DNA from: Actinoalloteichus hymeniacidonis
GTDB taxonomy: Bacteria > Actinomycetota > Actinomycetes > Mycobacteriales > Pseudonocardiaceae
Direction: 5' to 3'
Assembly: GCF_014203365.1 (NCBI RefSeq)
Contig: NZ_JACHIS010000001.1
Coordinates: 2,046,001 to 2,110,000, forward strand
DNA: 64,000 nt
The notes under the pieces are model-generated. The model worked only from the letters and a program-made list of their open reading frames with translations, was not told the origin of the DNA and did not search any database. Of this stretch, positions 37,924-47,359 are shown one piece after another. The translations under genes were made by a program, and so were the position numbers. Each line of letters starts with the position of its first letter. The first letter of the stretch is position 1.

Positions 37924-39300
37924 TTGTCCGGAGTCAAGCGTCGGGATCTCATCGGTGGGGCGGCTGCGCTGGCCGCGTTCGTCATGGCGGGCGCCGCGTC
38001 GCCTGCTTTCGGGGCCTCGCGGATACGGCCCGGCGCCGGGACCGCGCCGAACCTCGGCGTCGGCGATCGGGCCGTGGCCGCCTCGGTGGACGGACGCCGG
38101 GCGCTCGGACACATCCAGCACCTCGCGGAGACGATCGGCCCTCGGATCGGCGGCACCGAGTCGGAACATCGCGCTGCCGACTATGCCGCGGCCCGTTTCG
38201 AGGCGCTGGGTTACCAGGTGACCCGGCAGCCGTTCCCTGTCGCCGACAAGTACCTCGCCGACCTGGTCCTTCCGGACGGACAGCGGTGGCAGGCCAGCGC
38301 CTCGCCGCAGGGTGCCTTCGATACCGAGGTCGAAGCGGCCGTCGCGGACATCGGGAGTGGGATCGCGCCCGACGATCCGGCGGGCTCGGCACTCGAAGGC
38401 CAGTTCGCCCTCATCGATCACCGCACGGCGGACCGGGAGACCCAGGTCCGAGCAGCAGCGGAGCGTGGTGCCGTCGGAGTGCTCCTGGTCGCGTCGTCGG
38501 CGACACCCGACCGCAAGGCCGGTGCCTTCCTGCCTACCTTGGCGACGCCGGTCGGCATCCCGGTGCTGGGCCTCGGGCAGGCTCATGGTGAGTGGCTGCG
38601 CAGACGGCTGATGGCGGGTCCGGTGCGGCTGCGGGTCGTCGTCACCCGGCACACCAATCTCACCTCCTACAACGTCCTGGCCGAACGGCCCGCCTCGATC
38701 CCATCCGGCGACCAGGTGGTCATGATCGGAGCGCATTACGACTCGGTTCCCGGTTCGCCCGGCGCCAACGACGACGCCAGTGGTTCAGCGCTATGTCTGG
38801 AGCTGGCGCGGGTGCTGCGCAGCCTGCCCACTCAGAAGGCGCTGCGTTTCGCGTTATGGGGATCCGAGGAGCAGGGGTTGATCGGTTCGCGGTACTACGT
38901 CGATCAACTGGACGATCACGCGGCGGGGCGGATCTCGGCCTGCTTCCAGAACGACATGGTCGCCACCAGCCACCCGCCTGCCGACCTGTACTGGCTGTTG
39001 TCCGTGGACGGCGCCGACAATCTCGCCACCGCGACCGTCGCCGAGGCGGCCACCAGGCTGGGCTACCTGGCCGATGTCGCCGGTCCGACGGCACGGGGCG
39101 GCAGCGACCACGTCCCCTTCCACGAGCGGGGCATCCCGGCTGCCAACTTCAGTTGGCGTGGTGAGGCGGGACCTCACCTGTTGGAGCCCGTTTATCACAC
39201 CCCGGAGGACACGGTGGCGGGCAACGTGAGCACCCAGCGCCTGCAGGTCTCGCTCGAACTGGTCGGCTCGGCGGTCTACGAGGTCGCCAGATCGCGCTGA
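37924..39300 (+). CDS. Secreted M28-family aminopeptidase
   Basis: This 458-residue zinc peptidase is probably exported by the Tat route: KRRDLIGG is a twin-arginine motif, followed by a hydrophobic stretch and AASPAFGA. A PA-type insert lies at about 110-230. The M28 catalytic domain has metal and catalytic residues His271 and Asp273 (GAHYDS), Asp283 (GANDDAS), Glu315-Glu316 (GSEEQGL), Asp344 and a late His in PVYHTPED. The start is TTG with GAGGAG upstream. Likely an aminopeptidase acting on extracellular peptides. Confidence 0.9.
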   Translation: MSGVKRRDLIGGAAALAAFVMAGAASPAFGASRIRPGAGTAPNLGVGDRAVAASVDGRRALGHIQHLAETIGPRIGGTESEHRAADYAAARFEALGYQVTRQPFPVADKYLADLVLPDGQRWQASASPQGAFDTEVEAAVADIGSGIAPDDPAGSALEGQFALIDHRTADRETQVRAAAERGAVGVLLVASSATPDRKAGAFLPTLATPVGIPVLGLGQAHGEWLRRRLMAGPVRLRVVVTRHTNLTSYNVLAERPASIPSGDQVVMIGAHYDSVPGSPGANDDASGSALCLELARVLRSLPTQKALRFALWGSEEQGLIGSRYYVDQLDDHAAGRISACFQNDMVATSHPPADLYWLLSVDGADNLATATVAEAATRLGYLADVAGPTARGGSDHVPFHERGIPAANFSWRGEAGPHLLEPVYHTPEDTVAGNVSTQRLQVSLELVGSAVYEVARSR

Positions 39301-39401
39301 CCGGCGAGCGCCGAGTCCCGACGTGCTGTGCCGACCGCCCCGCCAGGCCCAGGCCCAGGCCTCGGGGCGGTCGTCGCCGGATCGCCTGCTCGGGTCGAGG
39401 C

Positions 39402-39764
39402 TTAACCCACGCGTTCGGCGCTCGCCCGGCGGCGGGCCGCGTACCGCCCGAACAACCAACACATCGACCAGGCGATCCCGACTCCCACGAGATCGGCCAC
39501 CACGTCCCCCGGATCGCCGCTGCGACCCAGCGGCAGATTGGCCTGAAGTACCTCGGTGAGGCAGGCATAGCAGGCCAGCGCGATCGCCAACAGTAGTCGC
39601 GAGATCGTCGTCCACAGCCCGGTCACGGTCAGCGCGGCGAACACCGCCGCATGAACCACCTTGTCGGTGCCGGGTGGAGCCGATGGCACGCCGCTGGCCG
39701 GCATGAAGAACACCACGATGCTGGTCAACAGGGCTAAGAGGAAGGGCGTCCATCGCGGCGACAC
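39402..39764 (-). CDS. VanZ-like membrane protein
   Basis: This 120-residue protein has about four hydrophobic helices and the VanZ family pattern: TDKVVHAAVFAALT near the first loop, then LTEVLQANLP and RSGDPGDVVADLVGV. VanZ confers low-level teicoplanin resistance in enterococci by an unknown mechanism; most family members, including this one, have no defined role. The start is GTG without a ribosome binding site, so the N-terminus is tentative. Confidence 0.75.
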   Translation of the reverse strand: MSPRWTPFLLALLTSIVVFFMPASGVPSAPPGTDKVVHAAVFAALTVTGLWTTISRLLLAIALACYACLTEVLQANLPLGRSGDPGDVVADLVGVGIAWSMCWLFGRYAARRRASAERVG

Positions 39765-39939
39765 GGTTCGTAGTCTGGCACGCGCCCGTCGGCCGATCCG
39801 GCTCGCGTCGGTGGATGGTCGCTGGCCGTCGCGGATCAGTCACCCGACTCCGATGAAGATCGCTGCGGTGCTGCCCGGCGTGATGGTGACGGTCACGCTT
39901 CGTGTTCGCGGCGCCGATGGGAGCCAGAATGAGACAAGA

Positions 39940-39961
39940 ATTCTGCTTCGCGGGGCAGAAT
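39940..39961. promoter_or_regulatory. Inverted repeat upstream of pyruvate kinase
   Basis: ATTCTGC (39940-39946) and GCAGAAT (39955-39961) form a 7-bp perfect inverted repeat with an 8-nt spacer, ending 31 nt before the pyk GTG. It may be an operator overlapping the promoter. Confidence 0.4.
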
Positions 39962-39992
39962 CGGTCCAGTAAGCGGACTACGCTGACCAGAC

Positions 39993-41417
39993 GTGAGTCG
40001 ACGTGCGAAGATCGTTTGTACGCTGGGCCCTGCCACCGCGACCCCGGAGAAGATTCGGGACCTTGTTCGTGCCGGTATGGATGTCGCCCGGATGAATTTC
40101 AGCCATGGCGAGCACGCGGAGCACAAGCGCGTGTACGAGCTGGTCCGTGAGGCCGCCCGCGAGTCGGGTCGGGCCGTCGGAGTGCTCGCCGACCTCCAAG
40201 GTCCCAAGATCCGGCTCGGCCGGTTCGCGGGCGGCCCGGTGGAGTGGGAGACGGGATCGACGGTGCGCGTCACCGTCGAGGACGTGGTGGGAACCCACGA
40301 CCGTGTCTCCACCACCTACCGAGGACTGGCCGACGACGCGAAGGTGGGCGACCGCCTGCTGGTCGACGACGGCAAGGTCGGCCTGGTCGTCACCTCGGTC
40401 GAGGGCCCCGATGTGGTCTGCGAGGTGACCGAAGGCGGCCCGGTCAGCGACAACAAGGGCCTGTCCCTGCCGGGGATGGATGTGAGCGTCCCGGCGCTCT
40501 CGGACAAGGACATCGCCGACCTCGAGTTCGCCCTCTCCTTGGGCGTTGACTTCATCGCGCTGTCCTTCGTCCGCTCGCCCGCCGACATCGACCAGGCCCA
40601 TCAGGTGATGGACCGCGTCGGTAGCCGCAGGCTCCCGGTGGTGGCGAAGCTCGAGAAGCCCGAGGCCGTGGAGAACCTCGAGGCCATCGTGTTGGCCTTC
40701 GACGGCGTGATGGTCGCCCGCGGCGACCTGGGCGTCGAGCTCCCGTTGGAGCAGGTGCCGCTGGTGCAGAAGCGGGCGATCCAGATCGCCAGAGAGAACG
40801 CCAAGCCGGTCATCGTGGCCACCCAGATGCTCGAATCCATGATCAACAACTCTCGGCCGACCCGCGCCGAGACCTCCGATGTGGCCAACGCCGTGCTCGA
40901 CGGCACCGACGCGGTGATGCTCTCCGGCGAGACCAGCGTCGGGCGCTACCCGGTCGAGACCGTGCTGACCATGGCTCGCATCATCGAGGCGGTCGAGACC
41001 GAGACCACGGTGGTTCCGCCCCTCACCCACGTCCCGAGGACCAAGCGGGGAGTCATCTCCTACGCGGCCCGCGACGTCGGCGAGCGGCTGAACGCCAAGG
41101 CGCTGGTGGCCTTCACCCAGTCCGGTGACACCGTGCGTCGCGTCGCGCGGCTGCACACCTCGTTGCCGTTGCTGGCCTTCACCCCGGAGCCGGAGGTCCG
41201 TGCGCAGCTCTCCATGACCTGGGGCACGGAGACCTTCCTGGTCGACAAGGTCGACTCGACCGACCGGATGGTTCAGCAGGTCGACCACGCGATGCTGTCG
41301 ATGGACCGCTATCAGCGCGGCGACCTCGTCGTCATCGTCGCTGGCTCGCCGCCCGGAACGGTCGGCTCGACCAACCTGATCCGGGTCCACCGTCTTGGTG
41401 AGGACGACCACGCCTGA
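39993..41417 (+). CDS. pyk: Pyruvate kinase
   Basis: Pyruvate kinase turns phosphoenolpyruvate and ADP into pyruvate and ATP. The 474-residue protein shows the family sites: RMNFSHG near residue 30, the active-site Lys in VVAKLEKPEA, the Mg/PEP loop MVARGDLGVELP, and the MLSGETSVGRYPVE segment. It has a full C-terminal domain, the regulatory part of the tetramer. The start is GTG, with a short leader. It is transcribed alone or with the tesB gene that follows 85 nt later. Confidence 0.96.
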   Translation: MSRRAKIVCTLGPATATPEKIRDLVRAGMDVARMNFSHGEHAEHKRVYELVREAARESGRAVGVLADLQGPKIRLGRFAGGPVEWETGSTVRVTVEDVVGTHDRVSTTYRGLADDAKVGDRLLVDDGKVGLVVTSVEGPDVVCEVTEGGPVSDNKGLSLPGMDVSVPALSDKDIADLEFALSLGVDFIALSFVRSPADIDQAHQVMDRVGSRRLPVVAKLEKPEAVENLEAIVLAFDGVMVARGDLGVELPLEQVPLVQKRAIQIARENAKPVIVATQMLESMINNSRPTRAETSDVANAVLDGTDAVMLSGETSVGRYPVETVLTMARIIEAVETETTVVPPLTHVPRTKRGVISYAARDVGERLNAKALVAFTQSGDTVRRVARLHTSLPLLAFTPEPEVRAQLSMTWGTETFLVDKVDSTDRMVQQVDHAMLSMDRYQRGDLVVIVAGSPPGTVGSTNLIRVHRLGEDDHA

Positions 41418-41502
41418 GCTCTGCGGGCTTCGCCCCGCCTCGGCGCGGGGTAGCGTCTCCGGTCATGCGAGGCGAAGTGCAGACCGGCTGTGAGACGTCG
41501 GA

Positions 41503-42474
41503 ATGAGCGGGATCAACCACAACGCGGCGTCCGATCCGACCAGCGGAGTCGGCTCGGCCGCCGCGCCACGGTCGAGTGATGTCGGCGATGGTCCCGCGGT
41601 GGACTCCCGGGACGGCATCCGCCAGGGCGTCCTCGACCGTCTGGTGTCGCTACTGGATCTGGAACGGATCGAGGAGAACCTTTATCGAGGGATCAGCCCG
41701 GCGGAGTCCCCGGTGCGGGTCTTCGGCGGCCAGGTCGCAGGTCAGGCGTTGGTCGCCGCGACCCGGACCGTGCCCCCGGATCGCTACGTGCACTCCTTGC
41801 ACGCGTATTTCATCCGGGGTGGCGACCCGAGCGTCCCGATCCTCTACGAGGTGGATCGGATTCGAGACGGCCGATCCTTCACCACTCGGCGGGTCGTCGC
41901 CATCCAGCACGGCAAGGCGATCTTCTCGCTGTCGGCCTCGTACCAGCTTCGGGAGAACGGGCTGGATCACGCCGAGACGATGCCCGACGTGGCCGATCCC
42001 GAGACACTGCCCACCCTGGAGGAACGGGTGGCCGGACATCAGGAGAAGCTGGGCGTCTTCGGGACCGTGCCGCTGCCCTTCGATCTGCGCTATGTGAACG
42101 ACCCGCCGTGGCTGTCCATGCGCAACGGGCCGCGCGAGGCACACAACCAGGTGTGGATGCGTGCGGCCGGGAAACTGCCCGCCGACGAGGTACTGCACGT
42201 CTGCCTGCTGGCCTACGTCTCCGACCTGACCCTGCTGGACTCGGTGCTGGCGCGACACGGCGTCTACTGGGGCGCTGATCGGGTCGTCGGCGCGAGTCTG
42301 GACCACGCCATGTGGTTCCACCGGCCGGTCCGTGCTGACGAATGGTTCCTCTACGACTCCGCGTCGCCCAGTGCTTCCGGCGGGCGCGGCTTGGCACACG
42401 GGCGGTTCTTCACCAGAGACGGCAAGCTGATCGCCTCGGTCGTTCAGGAGGGACTGGTTCGCGTCGCCCGCTGA
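41503..42474 (+). CDS. tesB: Acyl-CoA thioesterase II
   Basis: This 323-residue double-hotdog thioesterase of the TesB family hydrolyses acyl-CoA to free fatty acid and CoA. Family stretches are visible: RGISPAESPVRVFGGQVAGQAL, VHSLHAYFIRGGD, GRSFTTRRVVAIQHGKAIFSL, and in the second half CLLAYVSDLTLLDSVL and GASLDHAMWFHRPVRADEW. The first 45 residues are a variable Ser/Asp-rich tail, so a later start is possible. A pyruvate kinase/tesB pair occurs in other actinobacteria. Confidence 0.92.
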   Translation: MSGINHNAASDPTSGVGSAAAPRSSDVGDGPAVDSRDGIRQGVLDRLVSLLDLERIEENLYRGISPAESPVRVFGGQVAGQALVAATRTVPPDRYVHSLHAYFIRGGDPSVPILYEVDRIRDGRSFTTRRVVAIQHGKAIFSLSASYQLRENGLDHAETMPDVADPETLPTLEERVAGHQEKLGVFGTVPLPFDLRYVNDPPWLSMRNGPREAHNQVWMRAAGKLPADEVLHVCLLAYVSDLTLLDSVLARHGVYWGADRVVGASLDHAMWFHRPVRADEWFLYDSASPSASGGRGLAHGRFFTRDGKLIASVVQEGLVRVAR

Positions 42475-42496
42475 GGATCCGGACACCGATAGCCGT

Positions 42497-43669
42497 GTGG
42501 TGCCGGTGAACCGGCCGCAGCCCGTCGCCGGTTACGGTGACCGGGTGCCTCCCACCTCCTCTCCGCCGCAGCAGCGTGCCCGCAGTCGGTCGTCGTTCTG
42601 GAGATCGGCGCCGTTGAACTTCCTCTCCGGTGCCCTGATCGGCACCGTGGAGATCATCCCCGGAGTCAGCGGCGGCACCGTCGCCTTGGTGACGGGTCTC
42701 TACGAACGACTGATCGCATCGGCGGGGCACCTGGTGACCACGCTACGGCTGTTGGTCGCGGGGATCTCCCGTAAGAAGAAGGGCGGCAAACAGAACGGGC
42801 CGGGCGTCCGCGCCGGTCAGGATCCGGCCGAGGCCGCGACCATCGAGATCAGCCTCTCGCGGACCTCGGCGGCCAAGGCCGAGGCGGCCAAGGTCGACTG
42901 GTTGCTGCTCGGTTCGGTCCTGCTGGGCATGGCGATCGCGGTGGTCACCGTGGCGCAGCTGTTGACGCCGATGTTGGAGGAGTATCCGGTCGAGTCGCGG
43001 GCCGTGTTCATCGGCATGGTCGCGGCGTCGATCCTGGTGCCGGTCCGGATGATGGGCGGCTTGCGCAAGCCGTTGCACTGGGCCCTACTGATCGGCTCGG
43101 CGGCAGCGGCGCTGTTGCTCACCGGTCTTCCCTACGGCTCGATCGAGGACCCACCGCTGTGGTTGGTCGGCGTCGTCGCGGCCTTCGCCGTCTGCGCACT
43201 GGTGTTGCCGGGTCTGTCCGGCTCGTTCCTGATGATGGTCGTCGGCCTGTACGAGCCGACCCTGGCGGCACTCAACGCCAGGGACCTGCCCTACATCGGT
43301 GTCTTCATGCTCGGCGCGGTGATCGGCCTCGGGGTGTTCGTGAAGACCCTGCAGTGGTTGTTGGAGCATCGCCGCCAGGTCTCCCTTGCGGTGATGACCG
43401 GCCTGATGATCGGATCGCTGCGGGCGTTGTGGCCCTGGCAGGACTCGCACAGCGTGGCGCAGACCCCCGATGGCGATCTGCTGCCGGTGTTGCTGCTCGC
43501 CCTCGCCGGTGCGGCCTCGGTCTTGACGCTGATCTTCCTGGAACAGCGGATGACCGCCAAGCGGGTGGCCGAGGCATCGGTGTCCGAGGACGCGATGGCC
43601 GCGGACACGGAGACGACGCGCATTCCCCGGGTCGTCGGCGAGGACCCGACCATTCGAATCCGACGCTGA
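42497..43669 (+). CDS. DUF368 membrane protein (undecaprenyl-phosphate translocase type)
   Basis: This 390-residue membrane protein has about eight hydrophobic segments and the DUF368 hallmarks: IIPGVSGGTVALVTGLYERLI near the N-terminus and the matching LPGLSGSFLMMVVGLYEPTL in the second half, the internal repeat of the family. A charged insert at roughly 90-125 is not usual. DUF368 (PopT) proteins were recently linked, with DedA proteins, to flipping undecaprenyl phosphate back to the cytoplasmic face. GTG 42545 is an alternative start. Confidence 0.87.
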   Translation: MVPVNRPQPVAGYGDRVPPTSSPPQQRARSRSSFWRSAPLNFLSGALIGTVEIIPGVSGGTVALVTGLYERLIASAGHLVTTLRLLVAGISRKKKGGKQNGPGVRAGQDPAEAATIEISLSRTSAAKAEAAKVDWLLLGSVLLGMAIAVVTVAQLLTPMLEEYPVESRAVFIGMVAASILVPVRMMGGLRKPLHWALLIGSAAAALLLTGLPYGSIEDPPLWLVGVVAAFAVCALVLPGLSGSFLMMVVGLYEPTLAALNARDLPYIGVFMLGAVIGLGVFVKTLQWLLEHRRQVSLAVMTGLMIGSLRALWPWQDSHSVAQTPDGDLLPVLLLALAGAASVLTLIFLEQRMTAKRVAEASVSEDAMAADTETTRIPRVVGEDPTIRIRR

Positions 43670-43822
43670 TCCGCCGTTGTGATCCGCGCCGCCTGCGTGG
43701 CCCAGAACGACGCTGTGTCGGGGCATTTCGCCATGCGGACGATGTGTTCCGACGATCGGCCGTAACGAGTCGAAGGTGACAACAACTCGCGCAGCACCCG
43801 CTTCGCGAGGCAGGCTGTCAGC

Positions 43823-45262
43823 ATGACGGATGATGTTGCGCGCACGGCGCGGATCGGGGTCACCGGGCTCGCCACCATGGGTAGTAATCTCGCCCGGAAC
43901 CTCGCTCGGCGCGGATACACGGTCGCGGTGCACAACCGCACCCAGACGAAGACGCGCGAGTTGTTGGACCAGTACGGCGATGAGGGAACGTTCGTCGAGG
44001 CCGCGACCCTGGCCGACCTGGTCGCGGCGCTCGAGCGCCCTCGCCAGATCATCGTGATGGTCAAGGCGGGTGCGGGCACCGATGCGGTCCTCGACGAGCT
44101 CGCGGAGCTTCTCGAACCGGGTGACATCCTGCTCGACGGCGGCAACGCCCACTTCGCCGACACCCGCAGGCGCGAGGCAGCCATGCGGGAGAAGGGCCTG
44201 CACTTCGTCGGCACCGGGATCTCCGGTGGCGAGGAGGGTGCGCTGCTGGGCCCGAGCATCATGCCGGGTGGCTCCTCCGAGGCATACGAGCAGGTCGGAC
44301 CGGTGCTGGAGTCCATCGCGGCAAGGGTCGACGGCGAACCCTGCTGCGCTCGCCTGGGGCCGGATGGCGCCGGGCACTTCGTCAAGATGGTGCACAACGG
44401 CATCGAGTACGCCGACATGCAGCTCATCGCCGAGACCTACGACCTGCTGCGCAGGGGAAGCGGGCTCGAACCCGCCGAGATCGCCGAGGTGTTCCGCACC
44501 TGGAACGAGGGCGATCTGGAGTCCTACCTGATCGAGATCACCGCTGAGGTGCTCGCGCACGTCGACCCGGTCACCGGCAAGCCGTTCGTCGATGTGATCG
44601 CCGACCGCGCCGAGCAGAAGGGCACCGGACGCTGGACCGTCCGCGAGGGCCTGGAACTCGGCGAGCCGGTGGCGGGCATCGCGGAGGCCGTCTTCGCGCG
44701 AGCGTTGTCCGGCCACGTCGAGCAGCGGGCAGCCGCGGCGAACCTGCCGGGCCCGGCCGCGCCGCCCAAGCTCGGCACGGACTTCGTCGACGATCTGCGC
44801 GAGGCCCTGTACGGCGCCAAGCTGGCCGCCTACGCCCAGGGCTTCAGCATGATCACCGAGGCAGGCCGGGAATACGGTTGGGACATCGACCTCGGCGCGA
44901 CGGCGCGGATCTGGCGGGGCGGCTGCATCATCCGGGCCCGCTTCCTCAACCGCATCACCGACGCGTACAAGGCCAACCCGGAGTTGGTCAACCTGCTGGT
45001 CGATGACTACTTCGCCGAGCAGATCGGTCGTGCACAGGAAGCATGGCGCCGCGTGGTGTCCGTGGCGGCGGCGGCCGGGGTACCGGTACCGGGCCTCTCC
45101 TCGGGACTGGCCTATTACGACTCGCTGCGTGCCGAGCGACTGCCCGCCGCCTTGGTGCAGGGACAGCGCGATTACTTCGGTGCCCACACCTACCAGCGGG
45201 TCGACCGCCCGGGCAGCTTCCACACCCGGTGGTCGCAGGGCCGCGACGAGGTCGAGGCGTAG
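43823..45262 (+). CDS. gnd: 6-Phosphogluconate dehydrogenase, decarboxylating
   Basis: This 479-residue enzyme oxidises and decarboxylates 6-phosphogluconate to ribulose 5-phosphate in the pentose phosphate pathway. The Rossmann fold begins GLATMGSNLARNLARRGY, with HNRT for NADP. The substrate signature ISGGEEGALLGPSIMPGG and the catalytic HFVKMVHNGIEY (Lys and Asn) are intact, as is the C-terminal SFHTRWS tail. The length is that of the classical dimeric long form. The ATG follows GAGGCAGG loosely. A hairpin terminator lies right after the stop. Confidence 0.95.
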   Translation: MTDDVARTARIGVTGLATMGSNLARNLARRGYTVAVHNRTQTKTRELLDQYGDEGTFVEAATLADLVAALERPRQIIVMVKAGAGTDAVLDELAELLEPGDILLDGGNAHFADTRRREAAMREKGLHFVGTGISGGEEGALLGPSIMPGGSSEAYEQVGPVLESIAARVDGEPCCARLGPDGAGHFVKMVHNGIEYADMQLIAETYDLLRRGSGLEPAEIAEVFRTWNEGDLESYLIEITAEVLAHVDPVTGKPFVDVIADRAEQKGTGRWTVREGLELGEPVAGIAEAVFARALSGHVEQRAAAANLPGPAAPPKLGTDFVDDLREALYGAKLAAYAQGFSMITEAGREYGWDIDLGATARIWRGGCIIRARFLNRITDAYKANPELVNLLVDDYFAEQIGRAQEAWRRVVSVAAAAGVPVPGLSSGLAYYDSLRAERLPAALVQGQRDYFGAHTYQRVDRPGSFHTRWSQGRDEVEA

Positions 45263-45263
45263 T

Positions 45264-45294
45264 TCCCGCCCGCTTGGTCTCGCACCGGGCGGGA
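45264..45294 (+). terminator. gnd terminator
   Basis: TCCCGCCCG (45264-45272) pairs with CGGGCGGGA (45286-45294) across a 13-nt loop directly after the gnd stop codon. No long T-run follows, as usual for high-GC terminators. Confidence 0.75.
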
Positions 45295-45379
45295 GTTGCT
45301 CACCGGGCAGCGGCGTGGACCTGCCTACTCTTGGAGCGGATCCACGCCCACCCGGGTGAGCCCGCGCTACGCTGCATCG

Positions 45380-46279
45380 GTGAATTTCGGCCTGGAACTG
45401 CCCGGACGTAACGCATCGTGGTCTTTCGAGGCCTCGGGCATCCGGATTCGATATCGCACGAATTGGCGTTCCCACGCGTTGCTCCGGGAGTTCGGCGAGA
45501 TCTTCGTGCCGGACGAGGCATTGGCGGGTGCGTCGCTCGGTTCGGGACGCAAGCCGACCCTGACCCTTCGTTTGCGCACGGGTGCGGAGCCGATCCGCAG
45601 CCTGGCGGCGGCGGGCCTGCCGTTGGCAGCCGAGCCCTACCGACTCGTGTTGACCTCGGATCAGGCCGAACTCGCAGCCTATTACCTCTCGGAGGTGGAG
45701 AACCGGGTCGCGGCTCAGCCGGATGCCGAGCAGCCCGCCAGCCGTTATCTGGTGAGATTGCAGTCACCGCCGTACACGACGAAGGGTTACGACGGAACCG
45801 CCTCCTTCGACGGGCAGGTCCTGACCCTGCGATGGTCGGCATTCGCGAGTAAGTCCAAGCGCGAGGTCGGCCTCGCCACCTACCCGGTGAGCATGCTGCG
45901 CCGGGTGGAATGGCATAACCCGACCGACGGCAGTTATGGCTTCCTCCGGGTCACCCCCAGCGAGTCGGTGACCGACTCCCGGCCCAAACCCGCACAGGAT
46001 CTCGCCGCGGTCGTGCTCTACGGGCCGAACGCGGGGCTGGCGGTGGCCTGCGCGATTCAGATGGCGCTGCCCGAGCGGTCGGTTGTCGAGCTGGGGGAGG
46101 CCGCCCCGCTCGCCGTGTCCGCAAGCCCGCAGGCAGCGCGTGATTCCACCGAGGCCGCCGAGGTGGACGTGGACGAGATTCTGGAGACGATCCGGAAGCT
46201 GGGTGAACTCCGGGACGCGGGACTGCTCACCGAAGACGAGTTCGAGGCGAAGAAGACCGAGCTACTGGGCCGAATCTGA
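45380..46279 (+). CDS. DUF4429 protein with C-terminal SHOCT domain
   Basis: This 299-residue protein has two related PH-like DUF4429 modules (about 1-105 and 115-230). The second begins near YTTKGYDGTASFDGQVLTLRW. After an Ala-rich linker a SHOCT helix pair ends the protein (ILETIRKLGELRDAGLLTEDEFEAKK). SHOCT tails are found on many unrelated bacterial proteins and may mediate oligomerisation. The GTG at 45380 starts VNFGLELPG; the frame is open further upstream. Function is unknown. Confidence 0.82.
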   Translation: MNFGLELPGRNASWSFEASGIRIRYRTNWRSHALLREFGEIFVPDEALAGASLGSGRKPTLTLRLRTGAEPIRSLAAAGLPLAAEPYRLVLTSDQAELAAYYLSEVENRVAAQPDAEQPASRYLVRLQSPPYTTKGYDGTASFDGQVLTLRWSAFASKSKREVGLATYPVSMLRRVEWHNPTDGSYGFLRVTPSESVTDSRPKPAQDLAAVVLYGPNAGLAVACAIQMALPERSVVELGEAAPLAVSASPQAARDSTEAAEVDVDEILETIRKLGELRDAGLLTEDEFEAKKTELLGRI

Positions 46280-46321
46280 TCGCTCTCGGTCGCGGGCGAC
46301 GCCGATCGACCGCGAAGGCGA

Positions 46322-47137
46322 TCAGCGTGCCTCGTCGCGCAACCGGCGCAGCGTGCGAGCCAACAGCCGGGATACATGCATCTGCGAGATCCCCACCCGC
46401 TCGGCGATCTGGGTCTGGGTCATGTTCGCGAAGAACCTCAACAGCAGTACGGTGCGATCCCGCGCGGGCAGTGCGGCGAGTAGCGGCTGCAGCATCTCGC
46501 GGTTCTCCACGTTCTCCAGCTCGGGTTCCTCCTGGCCGAGCGTGTCACCGAGCGCCATGCTCTCGTCATCGACGAGCATCTCGTCGAGTGAACTGCTGCG
46601 GTAGGCGTGTCCGGCGGCGAGACCCTCGTAGACCTCCTCGACGGGGATCTCCAACTGCTCGGAGAGCTCTCCGGGCGTCGGTGCCCGGCCGAGGGTCTGC
46701 GACAGCGTCCCGCTGGCCGAATTGAGGGCCAGGTGTAGTTCCTGGAGCCTGCGCGGGACCCGAACCGTCCATCCGGTGTCGCGGAAATGACGCCGCACCT
46801 CGCCCATCACGGTCGGCACCGCGTAGGACAGGAAATCGACCCCGCGTTGGTGGTCGAAGCGGTCCACCGCCTTGATCAGCCCCATCGTGGCGACCTGAAC
46901 CAGGTCTTCCTGGGATTCACCCCGGTTGGCGAAACGGCGGGCAACGTGCCTGGCCAGCGGAAGGTGCTCGGTGACCAGCCGTTCCCGCAGTCGGGTGTGC
47001 TCGTCACCGTCGGGGTCCAGCTCGGCGAGCTGGGCGAACAACGGGGCGAGATGCGCATAGCGGACATCCTCGTGTCCGCGTGCATCTCGCTCTCCGTCGC
47101 CAGGCCGGGCCTGCTCCGGGCGCACCTTCCGGCTCAC
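46322..47137 (-). CDS. SigB/SigF-family RNA polymerase sigma factor
   Basis: This 271-residue group 3 sigma factor is of the stress/sporulation SigB-SigF-SigG type. It has region 2 (LARHVARRFANRGESQEDLVQVATMGLIKAVDRFD...FLSYAVPTVMGEVRRHFRD), region 3 (VPRRLQELHL...GRAPTPGELSEQLEIP) and region 4 (LLRFFANMTQTQIAERVGISQMHVSRLLAR). Such factors are usually held by an RsbW-type anti-sigma kinase; none is encoded next to it, so its control lies elsewhere. The start is GTG; an in-frame GTG four codons later is an alternative. Confidence 0.93.
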   Translation of the reverse strand: MSRKVRPEQARPGDGERDARGHEDVRYAHLAPLFAQLAELDPDGDEHTRLRERLVTEHLPLARHVARRFANRGESQEDLVQVATMGLIKAVDRFDHQRGVDFLSYAVPTVMGEVRRHFRDTGWTVRVPRRLQELHLALNSASGTLSQTLGRAPTPGELSEQLEIPVEEVYEGLAAGHAYRSSSLDEMLVDDESMALGDTLGQEEPELENVENREMLQPLLAALPARDRTVLLLRFFANMTQTQIAERVGISQMHVSRLLARTLRRLRDEAR

Positions 47138-47265
47138 CTCGCCCCCGCCCGCCGTCTCCGCGATTCCACGCGCACCAGCTTGCCTGGACTCCCGGTGTCC
47201 TGCTCATCGTGCGCACCGGCACGGTGTCGGCCCGCCGGGGCGGGTCGCCCCACGGGCAGCGAAAC

Positions 47266-47295
47266 GGTGCCGGGTCGGTGAGCCGACCCGGCACC
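47266..47295 (-). terminator. Hairpin terminator after SRPBCC gene
   Basis: A 13-bp perfect stem (GGTGCCGGGTCGG and its complement) with a TGAG loop lies between the sigma-factor start and the SRPBCC stop. It should end the SRPBCC transcript before the sigma gene. Confidence 0.75.
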
Positions 47296-47359
47296 GCCTC
47301 TCGGGCGGATCAGTTGCTCCCCGACCGCAACAGCAGGCCCGCCCGGGCCGAACGCCGGT

